A stretch of DNA of 64,000 nucleotides from Geovibrio ferrireducens (GTDB lineage: Bacteria > Chrysiogenota > Deferribacteres > Deferribacterales > Geovibrionaceae), in NCBI RefSeq assembly GCF_026226615.1, contig NZ_JAJAPB010000003.1:248001-312000 (forward strand), written 5' to 3'. Positions 42,820 through 52,297 of the stretch are shown in pieces; the first letter of the stretch is position 1, and each line of letters begins with the position of its first letter. Below the pieces are notes generated by a model. That model worked only from the letters and a program-made list of their open reading frames with translations, was not told the origin of the DNA and searched no databases. The translations under genes were made by a program, and so were the position numbers.

Positions 42820-42914
42820 ATTCAAAATTTGCCCTCCATGGAAATTTTGAATACACGCTCGCGCCTTGCAAAGCAAGGCTTCGCTGCGCACGGCGCGGTT
42901 CCATCCATGGAACC
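42820..42914. repeat. structured intergenic repeat, copy 2
   Basis: Hairpin A (ATTCAAAATTT / AAATTTTGAAT, 42820-42852), CACGCTCGCG, hairpin B (CCTTGC / GCAAGG, 42864-42878), CTTCGCTGCGCACGGCG, then hairpin C (GGTTCCAT / ATGGAACC, 42897-42914). The layout is the same as copy 1, but the stems of A and B differ in sequence while remaining paired. Confidence 0.7.
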
Positions 42915-42936
42915 GTATAGACAAATCTTAACCGTC

Positions 42937-44304
42937 TTAAGCCTGCTTTTCAAGTGAACGGGCGATTGATTCGGTTATTTCAAGGCTTCTGCGTGTGCAG
43001 TCGTTCAGGGCTATGCCGTGCAGGACGTTTCCGCCCACGTAAACGCCGCCGATCCGTCCGCAGATGGACTCAACAGCCTTCACTTTTTCGGCGTGGCCGG
43101 GGTAATACTGCGGGATGGCTTTGTCCCAGCGGAAATGTTTATGATGAACGGGTTTTGCTGTTATTCCCAGTGTGTCCTTAACCTGATCGTAGGCTATGTC
43201 CACAAGCTCCTCATCAGTCTTGGCCATGAGCGATCTGCCCAGGTCAGTATCTCCGCCCATGATTACCCTGACGAGTTTTTTATCCTTCGGTCTTCTGGAG
43301 GGGAATATGGAGGAGGTGAAGAGTGCTCCGAGGATTTTCTTATTCTCCAGTTTGGGAATGAGATAGCCGAAGCCGTCCAGTTCGTCCTTAACATCAGCCT
43401 CGTTAAAGCCGAGGCCAGCCACAAATGCCGGAGAATAAGGTATGCCCGCCATTATTTCAGCCAGTTCCTTATCAAGCGTGCTGAAAAACTTTGCCGCTTC
43501 ATAAGCCGGAGCGGCGGAGATTACATTATCAAAGTAATATTCGCCTTTGGTGGTGACAAGCCTGAACCCGTTTTCACCCTTATGCACTTCGCTGACTGTG
43601 CAACCTTTAATTATCTCCACTCCGGCGCACTTTTCCTCAAGGTCGTTTACACCCTGCATGAGTCCGCCTATGTATGATGTAAGCACGCCGCCGGGACCAG
43701 CGGGGCCGCTTTTCTTCTTAGGTTTTTTGAGCATTCCCTTAAAGAGTCCGCCGTATTTTGATTCAAGCTCGCAGATAACCGGAAAAGCAGATTTAAGACT
43801 GAGCTTCGCCGCATCCCCTGCAAAAACACCGGAAACCATAGGTGCGATCATATAATCCGCCGCTTCCTGTCCGAGTCTGCGTATGGCAAACTCCTGAACA
43901 GTTTCATCATGGTCGTCCTTCTTCTGGGGAACAAGAAGCTCGCCCATCAGCCTGAGCTTGCCTTTGAAACTGATCAGATCAGTCCTGAAAAATGCAGGTG
44001 CGCTTTCGGGAACCCTGATAAGCCTGCCGTAGCGCATGATAAAGCGCTTGCGGGCGGCATCGTTGCTGGGCAGAAGCTTTTCGCCGAGACCGGCATCTTT
44101 AAAAAGCTGAACCGTGTGCGGCTTGCTGTCCAGAAATCCGTTCGGTCCTGCCTCGATTGTAAATCCGTTTTCACTTGCAGTTCCTATGCAGCCGCCGAGT
44201 CTGTCATCCTTTTCAAAAAGAGTGACAGATACCCCTTCCACGCGTGAAAGCCAGAATGCAGCGGACAAACCCGCTATTCCTCCGCCGATAATACCTACTT
44301 TCAT
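42937..44304 (-). CDS. hemY: protoporphyrinogen oxidase, HemY type
   Basis: A 455-residue FAD enzyme oxidising (copro)protoporphyrinogen in heme synthesis. It has the dinucleotide-binding start GIIGGGIAGLSAAFWLSR, RLGGCIGTASENGFTIEAGP, and the C-terminal FAD contact IGGVYVGGNVLHGIALNDC. The family uses oxygen as acceptor in aerobes; in an anaerobe another acceptor would be needed, so the sequence alone does not settle which porphyrin or acceptor is used. No other heme gene is adjacent. It is followed closely by the GHL13-like gene upstream on the same strand. Confidence 0.88.
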   Translation of the reverse strand: MKVGIIGGGIAGLSAAFWLSRVEGVSVTLFEKDDRLGGCIGTASENGFTIEAGPNGFLDSKPHTVQLFKDAGLGEKLLPSNDAARKRFIMRYGRLIRVPESAPAFFRTDLISFKGKLRLMGELLVPQKKDDHDETVQEFAIRRLGQEAADYMIAPMVSGVFAGDAAKLSLKSAFPVICELESKYGGLFKGMLKKPKKKSGPAGPGGVLTSYIGGLMQGVNDLEEKCAGVEIIKGCTVSEVHKGENGFRLVTTKGEYYFDNVISAAPAYEAAKFFSTLDKELAEIMAGIPYSPAFVAGLGFNEADVKDELDGFGYLIPKLENKKILGALFTSSIFPSRRPKDKKLVRVIMGGDTDLGRSLMAKTDEELVDIAYDQVKDTLGITAKPVHHKHFRWDKAIPQYYPGHAEKVKAVESICGRIGGVYVGGNVLHGIALNDCTRRSLEITESIARSLEKQA

Positions 44305-44322
44305 AAATAAACCTTCCTTTTT

Positions 44323-45486
44323 TTACCTGAAACAGCCGCCGGATATTTCCGAAGACCTGTTAACAGGCACTATTGCCTTGCTGATACTGCCGTATGAATC
44401 TATCAGACGGCATATACCCTCAAGCTCGCCGCGGTCTACGCCGCTTTTATCCGCCCATGAAACTCTCTGTAGTTTCATGAGGATTCTTTCTTTTTCATCA
44501 ACATTACTGACAAGGTTCTGGAGCATTCCGTTCACATATTCCTTAGCGCCTTCATAGTCCAGCTTCATTTCCCTTGCTATCTGGTCGTGGTAGCTCATCA
44601 CCGCCAGATAGTCAAACCCCGCATCCAGCAGCATATCCACCGACTGGGAGTACCAGCTTATCCCCTTCATGGAATCGGCCGGGGTCTCATAGTATATATT
44701 CGCGGCAAAGCGCACTGAGGGATTGCGCACCAGAACAGCCTGTCTCAGTTCGCGGAAGAAATCCGCCATTTTCTGCGCTTTCCAGTATGCCCATGGAATA
44801 TATGTCTCGTTGCAGCCGCCTGGAACCTTAGTGCGGTTCTCCTTCTCAAGACAGCCGAAAAGGTCGCCGGAGGTGAGCATAAGCCCTGTGTCCATATAGT
44901 AGGCATGCAGGGCGGAGAGGCTTGCCCCTTCCCTGTGGCGCATTATAAAATCATCCTGAAAGAGGATTCCGTCTATGTCATATGCGGCCAAATCCTCAAA
45001 AAGGCGCACTAGCTTCCGCCTCACTGCGGACATAAAAATACTCGCACCGTAGCCCTCACCAGTGCCCTGACCGTCTGCGAAGGTTTTTTCCATAAGGAGG
45101 GGAGTCTTGAGGAAAGAGAGAGTGCGCGTAGCCATCCATGCATAAAGCTTTATGCCTCTTTTGTGCGCCTCTTCTATCATCACGGGGAGGAGATCATCCA
45201 CAACGCATGCTTCATCAGTCTGAAAATAAACGCCTGTGGCGCATTCGCTGTTTTTGAGGAAGTGGTATCTGTCTGAGGAGTTATGGAAGACACGGAAGAA
45301 AACCGTGTTGCCCCCCTGCTTCTTCACCTCATCAAAAAACCTGCCGGGGTTCTTCTCATAAGCCGGGTCAAGCACGAACACCTGAACACCGTTGAGAAGC
45401 GGGCGGGTCTTCTCCAGAAGAGTGACGGAGCCGGCATAAAGATACGCCGGCAGAAGAAATGTGATAAGCAGTATTATCCGCTTCAT
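44323..45486 (-). CDS. exported GHL13/PgaB C-terminal-like glycoside hydrolase
   Basis: A 387-residue protein with a signal peptide (MKRIILLITFLLPAYLYAGS). The TIM-barrel-like body resembles the hydrolase domain of PgaB and the GHL13 family of putative glycoside hydrolases. The likely acidic active-site residues are in YDIDGILFQDDFIM. Other conserved pieces are GIKLYAWMATRTL and FDYLAVMSYHDQ. The deacetylase half of PgaB is absent. It overlaps the SPOR gene by ATGA. Probable place: periplasm, acting on a poly-N-acetylglucosamine-like or wall-derived glycan. Substrate unknown. Confidence 0.75.
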   Translation of the reverse strand: MKRIILLITFLLPAYLYAGSVTLLEKTRPLLNGVQVFVLDPAYEKNPGRFFDEVKKQGGNTVFFRVFHNSSDRYHFLKNSECATGVYFQTDEACVVDDLLPVMIEEAHKRGIKLYAWMATRTLSFLKTPLLMEKTFADGQGTGEGYGASIFMSAVRRKLVRLFEDLAAYDIDGILFQDDFIMRHREGASLSALHAYYMDTGLMLTSGDLFGCLEKENRTKVPGGCNETYIPWAYWKAQKMADFFRELRQAVLVRNPSVRFAANIYYETPADSMKGISWYSQSVDMLLDAGFDYLAVMSYHDQIAREMKLDYEGAKEYVNGMLQNLVSNVDEKERILMKLQRVSWADKSGVDRGELEGICRLIDSYGSISKAIVPVNRSSEISGGCFR

Positions 45487-46244
45487 AGTTCCGATTTTAC
45501 GATTATGGGTTCAAGGCGGTACTTCGCCTTTATGTCATCCCGTTTTTTCTGCGCTTCCGCATAGGTTGCGCTGGGCGAGCAGCGGAGCCTGTACCAGATC
45601 CCCTTTGCTCCCAGATCTATTTTAACATAATAAATATCGGGAAAGTTCTTTTTCAGCTTATTCAGCTCGGCTTTTGCAGTCGCCTCATCCTTATAGGCGG
45701 CAAGCTGGAGCACGTAAGCGCCCTTTGCGGACGGCTTCGGAGCTTCCTTCGCGGCAGGTTTAGGCTCCGGCTTCTTCTCCGCGGGCTTTGCCGTGGGTTT
45801 AGGCTCCGGCTTTTTCTCCGCAGGTTTCACAGGCTCCGGTTTCTTTTCAGCGGGTTTGGGAGCAGGTGCGGGTTTATTTTCTGCCGCAGGAGCAGGCTTA
45901 GGCTTCTCCGGTTCCTTTTTCTCAGGCGGAGCCGCAGGTTTTTCCTCCGGTTCCTCATAGGGCAGCGGAGCGGGAATTTTCTTCTCCTCCGGCGCTGCGC
46001 CCGGTGCTCTTTCTGAAACTTCCACACTTCCGTCGTAGCCCAGTTTATAGGTCAGCTCACCCGCTTCGGAAGGGTCTGTCATCTCCTCCGGTTTTTCCGC
46101 AGGTTTCTGAGCGGTTGTTACTTTGGACGGTTCAGACACCTTCTCTGCCACATATACAAAGAAATACGCCGCAAGCCCGAAAAGCAGGAAGAACAGAAAA
46201 ACCGACTGAATCTTCCTGCCGAAATTGTCCCTGTTGTCCGACAA
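45483..46244 (-). CDS. SPOR-domain protein with Pro/Lys/Glu-rich linker
   Basis: A 253-residue protein with one N-terminal helix (about 12-32), a long linker of imperfect PAEKKPEPKP-type repeats (about 85-175) and a C-terminal SPOR domain (YVLQLAAYKDEATAKAELNK to the end), which binds denuded peptidoglycan at division sites. The repeats are visible at DNA level (45730-45990). It starts with TTG 46244 behind AAGGA, next to the argS stop. Such proteins act in cell division or wall remodelling. Confidence 0.85.
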   Translation of the reverse strand: MSDNRDNFGRKIQSVFLFFLLFGLAAYFFVYVAEKVSEPSKVTTAQKPAEKPEEMTDPSEAGELTYKLGYDGSVEVSERAPGAAPEEKKIPAPLPYEEPEEKPAAPPEKKEPEKPKPAPAAENKPAPAPKPAEKKPEPVKPAEKKPEPKPTAKPAEKKPEPKPAAKEAPKPSAKGAYVLQLAAYKDEATAKAELNKLKKNFPDIYYVKIDLGAKGIWYRLRCSPSATYAEAQKKRDDIKAKYRLEPIIVKSEL

Positions 46245-46245
46245 G

Positions 46246-47895
46246 TTACATCCTTTCCGGCGCGCTCACTCCGAGGAGGTCAAGACCGAAACGCACAGCA
46301 GCGGCAACACCTGCGCAGAGGCTCAGTCTGGCTCCGGAGAGTTCAGGGCTTTCCGGGTTTATGATAACGTTATTGTAATAGTAGGAGTGGAACATAGAGG
46401 CCAGCTCCTGAAGGTAGTATATCACTCTGTGGGGCTGTCTGTGGAATGCCGCAGTCTCCACTATGCCTTTAAGTTCATAAAGCTTTCTTATTATTTCTTT
46501 TTCTTCATCAAGCTCAAGGAGATGAAGGTTAGCTCCCTTCTCCCATTCAAGCCCCTGCTCCGCAGCCTTGGAGTAAAGCCCGTAAACCCTTGCGTGGGCA
46601 TACTGAACATAATAAACAGGGTTGTCCGAAGTGCGCTTTTTGGCAAGGTCTATGTCAAAGTCGAACTGAGCTTCAAAATCTCTCATAAGGTAGAAGAACC
46701 TTGCCGCATCCACACCTATTTCGTCTATGAGCCATTTCAGCGTGATGAACTCACCCGCACGGGTGGACATGGAGGCGCGTTCACCGTCCTTAATAAGATT
46801 CACCATCTGAATCAGCGAAACATTGAAATCAAAGTCCTCTATGCCGAGGGAGTAAACCGCTGAGGCAAGCCTTTTCACGTAACCGTGGTGGTCAGCTCCC
46901 CAGACATCGATACTGGTTCTCACCCCTCTTCTGAATTTGTTGCGGTGGTAGGCTATGTCTGAGGCAAAGTAGGTGTATTCGCCGTTCTGACGTTTAACCA
47001 CCCTGTCTTTATCATCGCCGAATTTTGTTGAGGCAAACCACACAGCACCTTCACTGTCATAGACATGGCCAAGGGTGCGGAGTTCAGTAAGGCATTCCTC
47101 AACCTCTCCGCTTTCGTACAGGGATTTTTCGCTGAACCATCTCTGGAATGTGACACGGAACTCTTTCAGATCCGCCTCTATTCCGCCCCTTATATCCTCA
47201 AGGCCGTATTCAAAGGCGATGTTCAGCGCCTCGGCCTCATTCATTGAAAGAAGCTTGCCGCCGTGTATTTTATGGAGCTCTTTTGCTATGTCTGTTATGT
47301 AGTCACCCTTGTAGCCGTCCTCCGGGAACTCAACATCCTGCCCGCACACCTGAAGGTAGCGCACATAAATGCTTTTGCCGAGGTTGCTCATCTGCTTGCC
47401 TGCGTCATTCACGTAATATTCTGTCATAACCTCAAATCCGGCGGCTTTAAGTATCCGTGCCAGACTGTCCCCGTATGCGGCGTTGCGGCCGTGACCTATG
47501 TGAAGCGGCCCTGTGGGGTTGGCGCTTACAAACTCCACCATCGCCTTTCTCCCTCCGCCCATGTCAGACATGAAGGGGGAGTCAGAACTTATGCAGTCAC
47601 GGAGAAGGTCGGTATAAAAGGTTTTTGATATAAAGAAATTTATAAAACCGGGACGGACGGGCTCGCATTTTTCGATAAGAGAATGCTTCATCCTTCCCGC
47701 TATGTCAGCGGCTATGTCAAACGGGTTTTTTCTTAAGGATTTTGAGAGCTTAAGGGCAGCATTCGCCGCGAAATCGCCGTGATCCTTGTTGTTAGGCACT
47801 TCAACGGTGTATTCCGGCAGTTCGGCTTCAAGCCCGCTTTCCTTTAATATTTCCTCAACTGCTTTATCGATAAGGGATTTAATGACAGCCTTCAA
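46246..47895 (-). CDS. argS: arginine--tRNA ligase
   Basis: A 549-residue class I synthetase charging tRNA-Arg. It has the HIGH-type motif NPTGPLHIGHGRNAAYGD and, as in most ArgS, a KMSKS-like loop with a variant first part (DGERASMSTRAGEF). The N-terminal Add1 domain and the C-terminal DALR anticodon domain (ending SAPERM) are both present. It begins with TTG 47895, with GGAGG about eight bases upstream. It heads argS-SPOR-GHL13. Confidence 0.95.
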   Translation of the reverse strand: MKAVIKSLIDKAVEEILKESGLEAELPEYTVEVPNNKDHGDFAANAALKLSKSLRKNPFDIAADIAGRMKHSLIEKCEPVRPGFINFFISKTFYTDLLRDCISSDSPFMSDMGGGRKAMVEFVSANPTGPLHIGHGRNAAYGDSLARILKAAGFEVMTEYYVNDAGKQMSNLGKSIYVRYLQVCGQDVEFPEDGYKGDYITDIAKELHKIHGGKLLSMNEAEALNIAFEYGLEDIRGGIEADLKEFRVTFQRWFSEKSLYESGEVEECLTELRTLGHVYDSEGAVWFASTKFGDDKDRVVKRQNGEYTYFASDIAYHRNKFRRGVRTSIDVWGADHHGYVKRLASAVYSLGIEDFDFNVSLIQMVNLIKDGERASMSTRAGEFITLKWLIDEIGVDAARFFYLMRDFEAQFDFDIDLAKKRTSDNPVYYVQYAHARVYGLYSKAAEQGLEWEKGANLHLLELDEEKEIIRKLYELKGIVETAAFHRQPHRVIYYLQELASMFHSYYYNNVIINPESPELSGARLSLCAGVAAAVRFGLDLLGVSAPERM

Positions 47896-47967
47896 ATTTC
47901 GTCCTCCGTGTTTTCCTTGAAAAGCAGATAGTATCAGGTTGAAAAACCAAATTCAAGAGGGGAATGG

Positions 47968-48048
47968 AACATGCCCGCCGTACATGTTTAAGGAGGTTTA
48001 TCCAATGGACAATTTTTCCCGTTTACGGTAAATTGATTAGAAATTTAC
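47968..48048. promoter_or_regulatory. operator-like repeats and an 8-codon reading frame before the response regulator gene
   Basis: An inverted repeat AACATG / CATGTT (47968-47988) is followed by AAGGAGG and a short frame MDNFSRLR (48005-48031). A second inverted repeat GTAAATT-N7-AATTTAC (48028-48048) overlaps its end. Whether the short frame is a translated leader is open. Confidence 0.3.
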
Positions 48049-48097
48049 GCCGAATGGTGTAGAATATTATTAGAATAACAATTTAAGGGGTTTTGCA

Positions 48098-49423
48098 GTG
48101 ATTGAAGCGGAAAGCGGGCTGATTGACAAGCTCTCCATACTTTATGTCGAAGATGAGGATTCCATAAGGGAGCGCCTTTCCCGTTTCCTCCAGAGGCGCA
48201 CTCAGACCCTGTATCAGGCATCCAACGGCCGCGAAGGGCTTGAGATGTTCCTTGAACACAAACCGGACATCATAATAACCGACATCCGCATGCCCGTCAT
48301 GGACGGCCTCAGCATGGCAGAGCAGATCCGCGAGCATAATACAGACATACCCATTATAATAACCACCGGGCATAATGACGAGGAATTCTTCCTCCGCTCC
48401 ATAGACATAGGCATTGATAAATACATAAAGAAACCCATCAACTTCAAGGAATTCATACAGGTGCTGATACGCACGGCGAAAACCGTTATTCAGCAGAAAG
48501 AGCTGGATTCCAAAAACCAGTTCATCAAAACCATACTGGATATTAACCCGCAGATGCTTTTAATCACTGACGGCGAAAAAATATCTTATCTCAATAAGTC
48601 ATTCCTGAAATTCATAAAATGCGAACATATCGACCAGTTTCAGGATAAGTTCGGCTCCATAGACTACTTCCTGATCGAAAAAGATGACAGCTTCTACCGA
48701 AACAAGCCTTTCAGCGAGTGGGTGAAAACCGTAATAAACAGCCCAGAGAAAGACCATATGCTGATAATGACAAACGATCTCCAGCATAAGGACCCCAACA
48801 ACTCGGACAATTCCTCTTTCATGATAAGGGTTAATAAAGTTCCGGGGCACGCTGAATGGCTGCTGAGTTTCAGTGACATAACCAAGCTTGAGCAGGAGAA
48901 GGAGCTCTACATGGTTATGTCCAATCAGGATTACCTCACGGGCATATTCAACAGAAAGAAATTTTATGACGAACTGAACAAAGAGATAGACAGGGTTCGC
49001 AGATACAGCCAGAAGCTCAGCGTGATAATGTTTGATGTCGACCATTTCAAAATGGTTAACGACACTTACGGGCATCAGGTCGGAGATACCGTGCTTCAGG
49101 AGATCTCAGCCATTGTTCAGAGGGCGATCCGCAAGACGGATGTATTTGCCCGTTACGGGGGCGAGGAGTTCACAGTGCTTATGCCCGGAACCTCCCGTCA
49201 GGGCGCTACCGAGATAGCGGAAAGGCTTCGGGTGGAAATAGAAAACGCAGCTTTCCCCCATACTGGCAGAATAACATGCAGCTTCGGCGTGGCGGAAATT
49301 GATGACCATGACAATTCAGACACCTTCATAAACAAAGCGGATGTAGCCCTCTATAAAGCTAAAGACAAAGGGCGAAACATGGTCGAGGTTTTTGACAGCG
49401 GCGGAATTATATGCAAAAAGTAG
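48098..49423 (+). CDS. response regulator diguanylate cyclase (REC-PAS-like-GGDEF)
   Basis: A 441-residue soluble regulator. The receiver domain (about 12-125) has ILYVEDEDS, the phosphoacceptor Asp62 in IIITDIRMPVMDG and Lys112 in IKKPI. A PAS-like middle region (about 145-265) follows, then a GGDEF domain with RYGGEEFTVLM. The inhibitory I-site RxxD is intact (RKTD), so product feedback is likely. The start is GTG 48098 behind AAGGGG. No histidine kinase lies beside it. Confidence 0.9.
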   Translation: MIEAESGLIDKLSILYVEDEDSIRERLSRFLQRRTQTLYQASNGREGLEMFLEHKPDIIITDIRMPVMDGLSMAEQIREHNTDIPIIITTGHNDEEFFLRSIDIGIDKYIKKPINFKEFIQVLIRTAKTVIQQKELDSKNQFIKTILDINPQMLLITDGEKISYLNKSFLKFIKCEHIDQFQDKFGSIDYFLIEKDDSFYRNKPFSEWVKTVINSPEKDHMLIMTNDLQHKDPNNSDNSSFMIRVNKVPGHAEWLLSFSDITKLEQEKELYMVMSNQDYLTGIFNRKKFYDELNKEIDRVRRYSQKLSVIMFDVDHFKMVNDTYGHQVGDTVLQEISAIVQRAIRKTDVFARYGGEEFTVLMPGTSRQGATEIAERLRVEIENAAFPHTGRITCSFGVAEIDDHDNSDTFINKADVALYKAKDKGRNMVEVFDSGGIICKK

Positions 49424-49493
49424 CCTCAGGGTGCTCTTTTTCGGTGATTAACATTTGATATTGTTGTTTTTTGCATGTACCATTCAGTTCATA

Positions 49494-49511
49494 GGCGCAT
49501 TTGTGTGCGCC
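49494..49511 (+). terminator. hairpin between the diguanylate cyclase gene and ftsE
   Basis: A perfect 6-base stem GGCGCA / TGCGCC with a TTTGTG loop, without a T-run. It could be a weak terminator or an attenuating leader hairpin of ftsE, which starts 22 bases later. Confidence 0.35.
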
Positions 49512-49533
49512 GTAATTCCTTAAGATTTTCGGT

Positions 49534-50238
49534 ATGATAAAGCTATACAATGTTAACGTATCTTTTTTTGGCGAAAAGAAAGCTCTGGACGGTGTAAACC
49601 TCAAGGTCGCCCCCGGCGAGTTCCTCTATATTACCGGGGAAAGCGGAGCCGGGAAATCCACACTGCTCAGGCTGATTTACGCCGATCTCAACCCCACCAG
49701 AGGCATAGTCATGGTGGACGGTCAGAATGTCAGCAATATGAACCATAAGACAATCCCATACCTCAGACGCAGCATAGGCGTAGTTTTTCAGGACTTTAAG
49801 CTTCTTGAGGAAAAAACGGTTTATGATAATCTCCGCATGGCGCTTGAGATATATTACCTCAAGCCGAAAGTGATGGAGGAAAAGATATTCCCCCTTCTGC
49901 GGAAGCTGGGCATCTTCGTTAAGCGTGACACAATTGTGAAAAAGCTCTCCGGCGGTGAAAAGCAGAGGGTGGCAATAGCCCGTGCCCTGATAAACGAACC
50001 GAAGGTAATTCTGGCGGATGAGCCCACGGGGAACCTTGATAACGATAACGCAGATTCCATAATGCGCCTGCTCCTCGAAAACAGGGACAAGGGCTCCACA
50101 GTTATAGTCGCAACCCATGACCAGAGGCTGATGGAGCACTTTCCGGCTCGGATGGTGGAACTGAAATACGGCAAAATAAAATCAGACAGCGCCACAGGCT
50201 TCAAAGCCCCCGAAAAGGAGGAAAACGATGAAGATTAG
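49534..50238 (+). CDS. ftsE: cell division ATP-binding protein FtsE
   Basis: A 234-residue ABC ATPase that, with FtsX, controls murein hydrolase activation at the septum. Motifs are Walker A GESGAGKST, Q-loop VVFQDFKLLEEKTVYDNL, signature LSGGEKQRVAIARALI, Walker B VILADEPTGNLD and the switch His in VATHDQ. FtsE-specific features are the short length and partner FtsX overlapping by 11 bases. The order ftsE-ftsX-envC matches the known pathway. Confidence 0.93.
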   Translation: MIKLYNVNVSFFGEKKALDGVNLKVAPGEFLYITGESGAGKSTLLRLIYADLNPTRGIVMVDGQNVSNMNHKTIPYLRRSIGVVFQDFKLLEEKTVYDNLRMALEIYYLKPKVMEEKIFPLLRKLGIFVKRDTIVKKLSGGEKQRVAIARALINEPKVILADEPTGNLDNDNADSIMRLLLENRDKGSTVIVATHDQRLMEHFPARMVELKYGKIKSDSATGFKAPEKEENDED

Positions 50239-51121
50239 CGTTGTTCTCCGCAACGGGTTCAGACTTTTCAGGGAAACCCTCTCCCTTAACCTCGCATCCG
50301 TCATAACAGTTATAACAGTGCTTTTCATCTACAGCACCTTCGTGATAATCGGCAGTTCGTCTGACACCTTCCTGAAAGAGATCACCAAGACCGATTCCAT
50401 GAGGGTTTATGTTAAGTCATCCTCCAAAACCTCCATTGAAGCTCTTTTGAAACAGCTTGAGGAGACAGACGGGGTGGAAAGCCTTAAGTATTACTCGCCC
50501 GATGACGCATATAACTACCTGAAAGGCTCCACGGTAAACATAAACTATCTGGACAAAATACCCGCCGAGCTTTTCCCGGCTTTTATAGAAATAAGCATAA
50601 AGGAAGACTTTCAGGATGTTACCCGCCTCAGGGAGATGGAGCGCAGGGTAATGGCTCTTGCCAATGTTGATGTGGCAAGCTACGGTGAAAAATGGATTCA
50701 GAACTTCAATGATATACGCTCAGCGGTGAAAATCTTTCTGGTGGTGCTCACCCTGCTGCTCACCGTTTCCGTGGGCATAATAATTTTCAACACAATCCGC
50801 CTCAGCCTGTTCCGCTACAGGGAGGATATTAAAATCTACAACCTCGTGGGCGCGACCAGAACATTTATAGAGACCCCGTACATGATCTGCTCATTCGTGG
50901 AGATAAGCATAGCCTACGCCATATCATCCTCATTTGTGTATCTGTTCATGCTGTTTCTGAACGTTAAGCTGCTTGCCCCTGTGGGTCTTAACTTCATTGT
51001 GCTCCCTGATATTTTCTACTTTATCAAAACCTATGTCTACCTTGCGGTTATAAGCGCGGTAGCCAGTATGATAAGCGTTGCCTCCTTCCTGAATAAGGTG
51101 AAAAGCATAAATGAATCTTAA
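50228..51121 (+). CDS. ftsX: cell division protein FtsX
   Basis: A 297-residue membrane protein with one N-terminal helix (about 20-42), a periplasmic loop (about 45-170; residues such as DSMRVYVKSSSKTSIEALL and VESLKYYSPDDAYNYL) and three C-terminal helices, the topology of FtsX. The periplasmic loop recruits the EnvC-type activator encoded next. GAGGAAAACG precedes ATG 50228. It overlaps both neighbours, ftsE (11 bases) and envC (11 bases). Confidence 0.93.
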   Translation: MKISVVLRNGFRLFRETLSLNLASVITVITVLFIYSTFVIIGSSSDTFLKEITKTDSMRVYVKSSSKTSIEALLKQLEETDGVESLKYYSPDDAYNYLKGSTVNINYLDKIPAELFPAFIEISIKEDFQDVTRLREMERRVMALANVDVASYGEKWIQNFNDIRSAVKIFLVVLTLLLTVSVGIIIFNTIRLSLFRYREDIKIYNLVGATRTFIETPYMICSFVEISIAYAISSSFVYLFMLFLNVKLLAPVGLNFIVLPDIFYFIKTYVYLAVISAVASMISVASFLNKVKSINES

Positions 51122-52292
51122 AGCCGCCGCCGCAGGCCTGCTGCTGCTCACAGCCGCATACGCCTCTGCCGATTATTACGAAGACAGGCTTAAGGAAACC
51201 AGAAGCTACCTGACCGACATAAAAAAACGGCTGGACGAGGAACGCAGACAGATCGACAAAATTGATAATACCAAAAAAACCGTTGCCCTAAAGGTGGATA
51301 ACCTCAACGAAACTCTGGATGTGCAGGGAAAAATGATCTCCGAACTCACCGGGGAGTCCGTGCAGCTCAGGAGAGAGGTTCAGGCGCTGGAAAGGGAAAC
51401 AAAAACACTCAACAGCGAAATAGCCACCATAAGGGACTCGGTGGAGACCAGCAACATTTACCTGATTGACAACATAGAGTATGTGAATATCAAGCTTCTG
51501 CTCTTCACCAGAGAATCAAGGGACACCATAAAAAACATGGAGATAGTGGAAAATATAAACACTATCCTGATGAAAAAAGCGGATGAAATTGCCGCCAAAT
51601 CCGCCCGCCTCCGGCAGGTAAAGGATGAAAAAGAAGGAAAGTCCCGCGATATTGAGCATCTTCTCCGCATGAAGCAGCGTCTAGTGGATGAGTACAACAC
51701 AGAAAAAACAAAACTAAACCAGCTTGTTGCTGTCATGGAACAGGATAAGGAAAGCAAGCGGGAATACATAAAAATCCTCAGCCAAAAACAGCAGGATTTT
51801 GAAAAAAAGATGGACAGAATCCGTGTTCAGCTTGAGGAAAACCGTAAAAAGGAAAAGGCCGATGAAGGGGACGCAACCCTGTTCGGAAGGCTTAAGGGAA
51901 AGATGGACTGGCCCCTGGAGGGAGAAATCATAGAATTTTTCGGCCCCAAGAAAGTTGAGGGTTTTCAGGGTACAATTCAGAATAAGGGAATAAAAATCAG
52001 CCCTTCAAAACACGGAGATGTGCGGGCTGTATCCGAGGGAACGGTAAAATATGTGGATAACATAAGAGGGTTCGGAAATCTGGTCATTGTCGGACACCCC
52101 GGCGCATACTACTCTCTGTACGCAAATATGGGCAGAGTAAACGTGCAGACCGGAAACAATGTGGCCGCAGGACAGGCAATAGGCTCCGTAGCTGTTGACC
52201 AGCAGCCTGAAACGCCTTATCTTTACTTTGAAATACGTAAGCATAACGAAGCTCTCAACCCTGCTGAGTGGCTTAAACCCGTTAGGAGATAA
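51111..52292 (+). CDS. murein hydrolase activator EnvC (coiled coil, M23 domain)
   Basis: A 393-residue periplasmic protein with a signal peptide (MNLKAAAAGLLLLTAAYASA). It has a long coiled coil (about 25-260) followed by a LytM/M23 domain (about 265-393). The M23 metal ligands look degenerate: the usual H-x-G-x-D is ISPSKHGDVRAV, and H-x-H is replaced in YLYFEIRKHNEALNP, as in EnvC-type activators that do not cleave murein themselves. It would transmit FtsEX activity to amidases. Confidence 0.88.
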   Translation: MNLKAAAAGLLLLTAAYASADYYEDRLKETRSYLTDIKKRLDEERRQIDKIDNTKKTVALKVDNLNETLDVQGKMISELTGESVQLRREVQALERETKTLNSEIATIRDSVETSNIYLIDNIEYVNIKLLLFTRESRDTIKNMEIVENINTILMKKADEIAAKSARLRQVKDEKEGKSRDIEHLLRMKQRLVDEYNTEKTKLNQLVAVMEQDKESKREYIKILSQKQQDFEKKMDRIRVQLEENRKKEKADEGDATLFGRLKGKMDWPLEGEIIEFFGPKKVEGFQGTIQNKGIKISPSKHGDVRAVSEGTVKYVDNIRGFGNLVIVGHPGAYYSLYANMGRVNVQTGNNVAAGQAIGSVAVDQQPETPYLYFEIRKHNEALNPAEWLKPVRR

Positions 52293-52297
52293 ACAGT

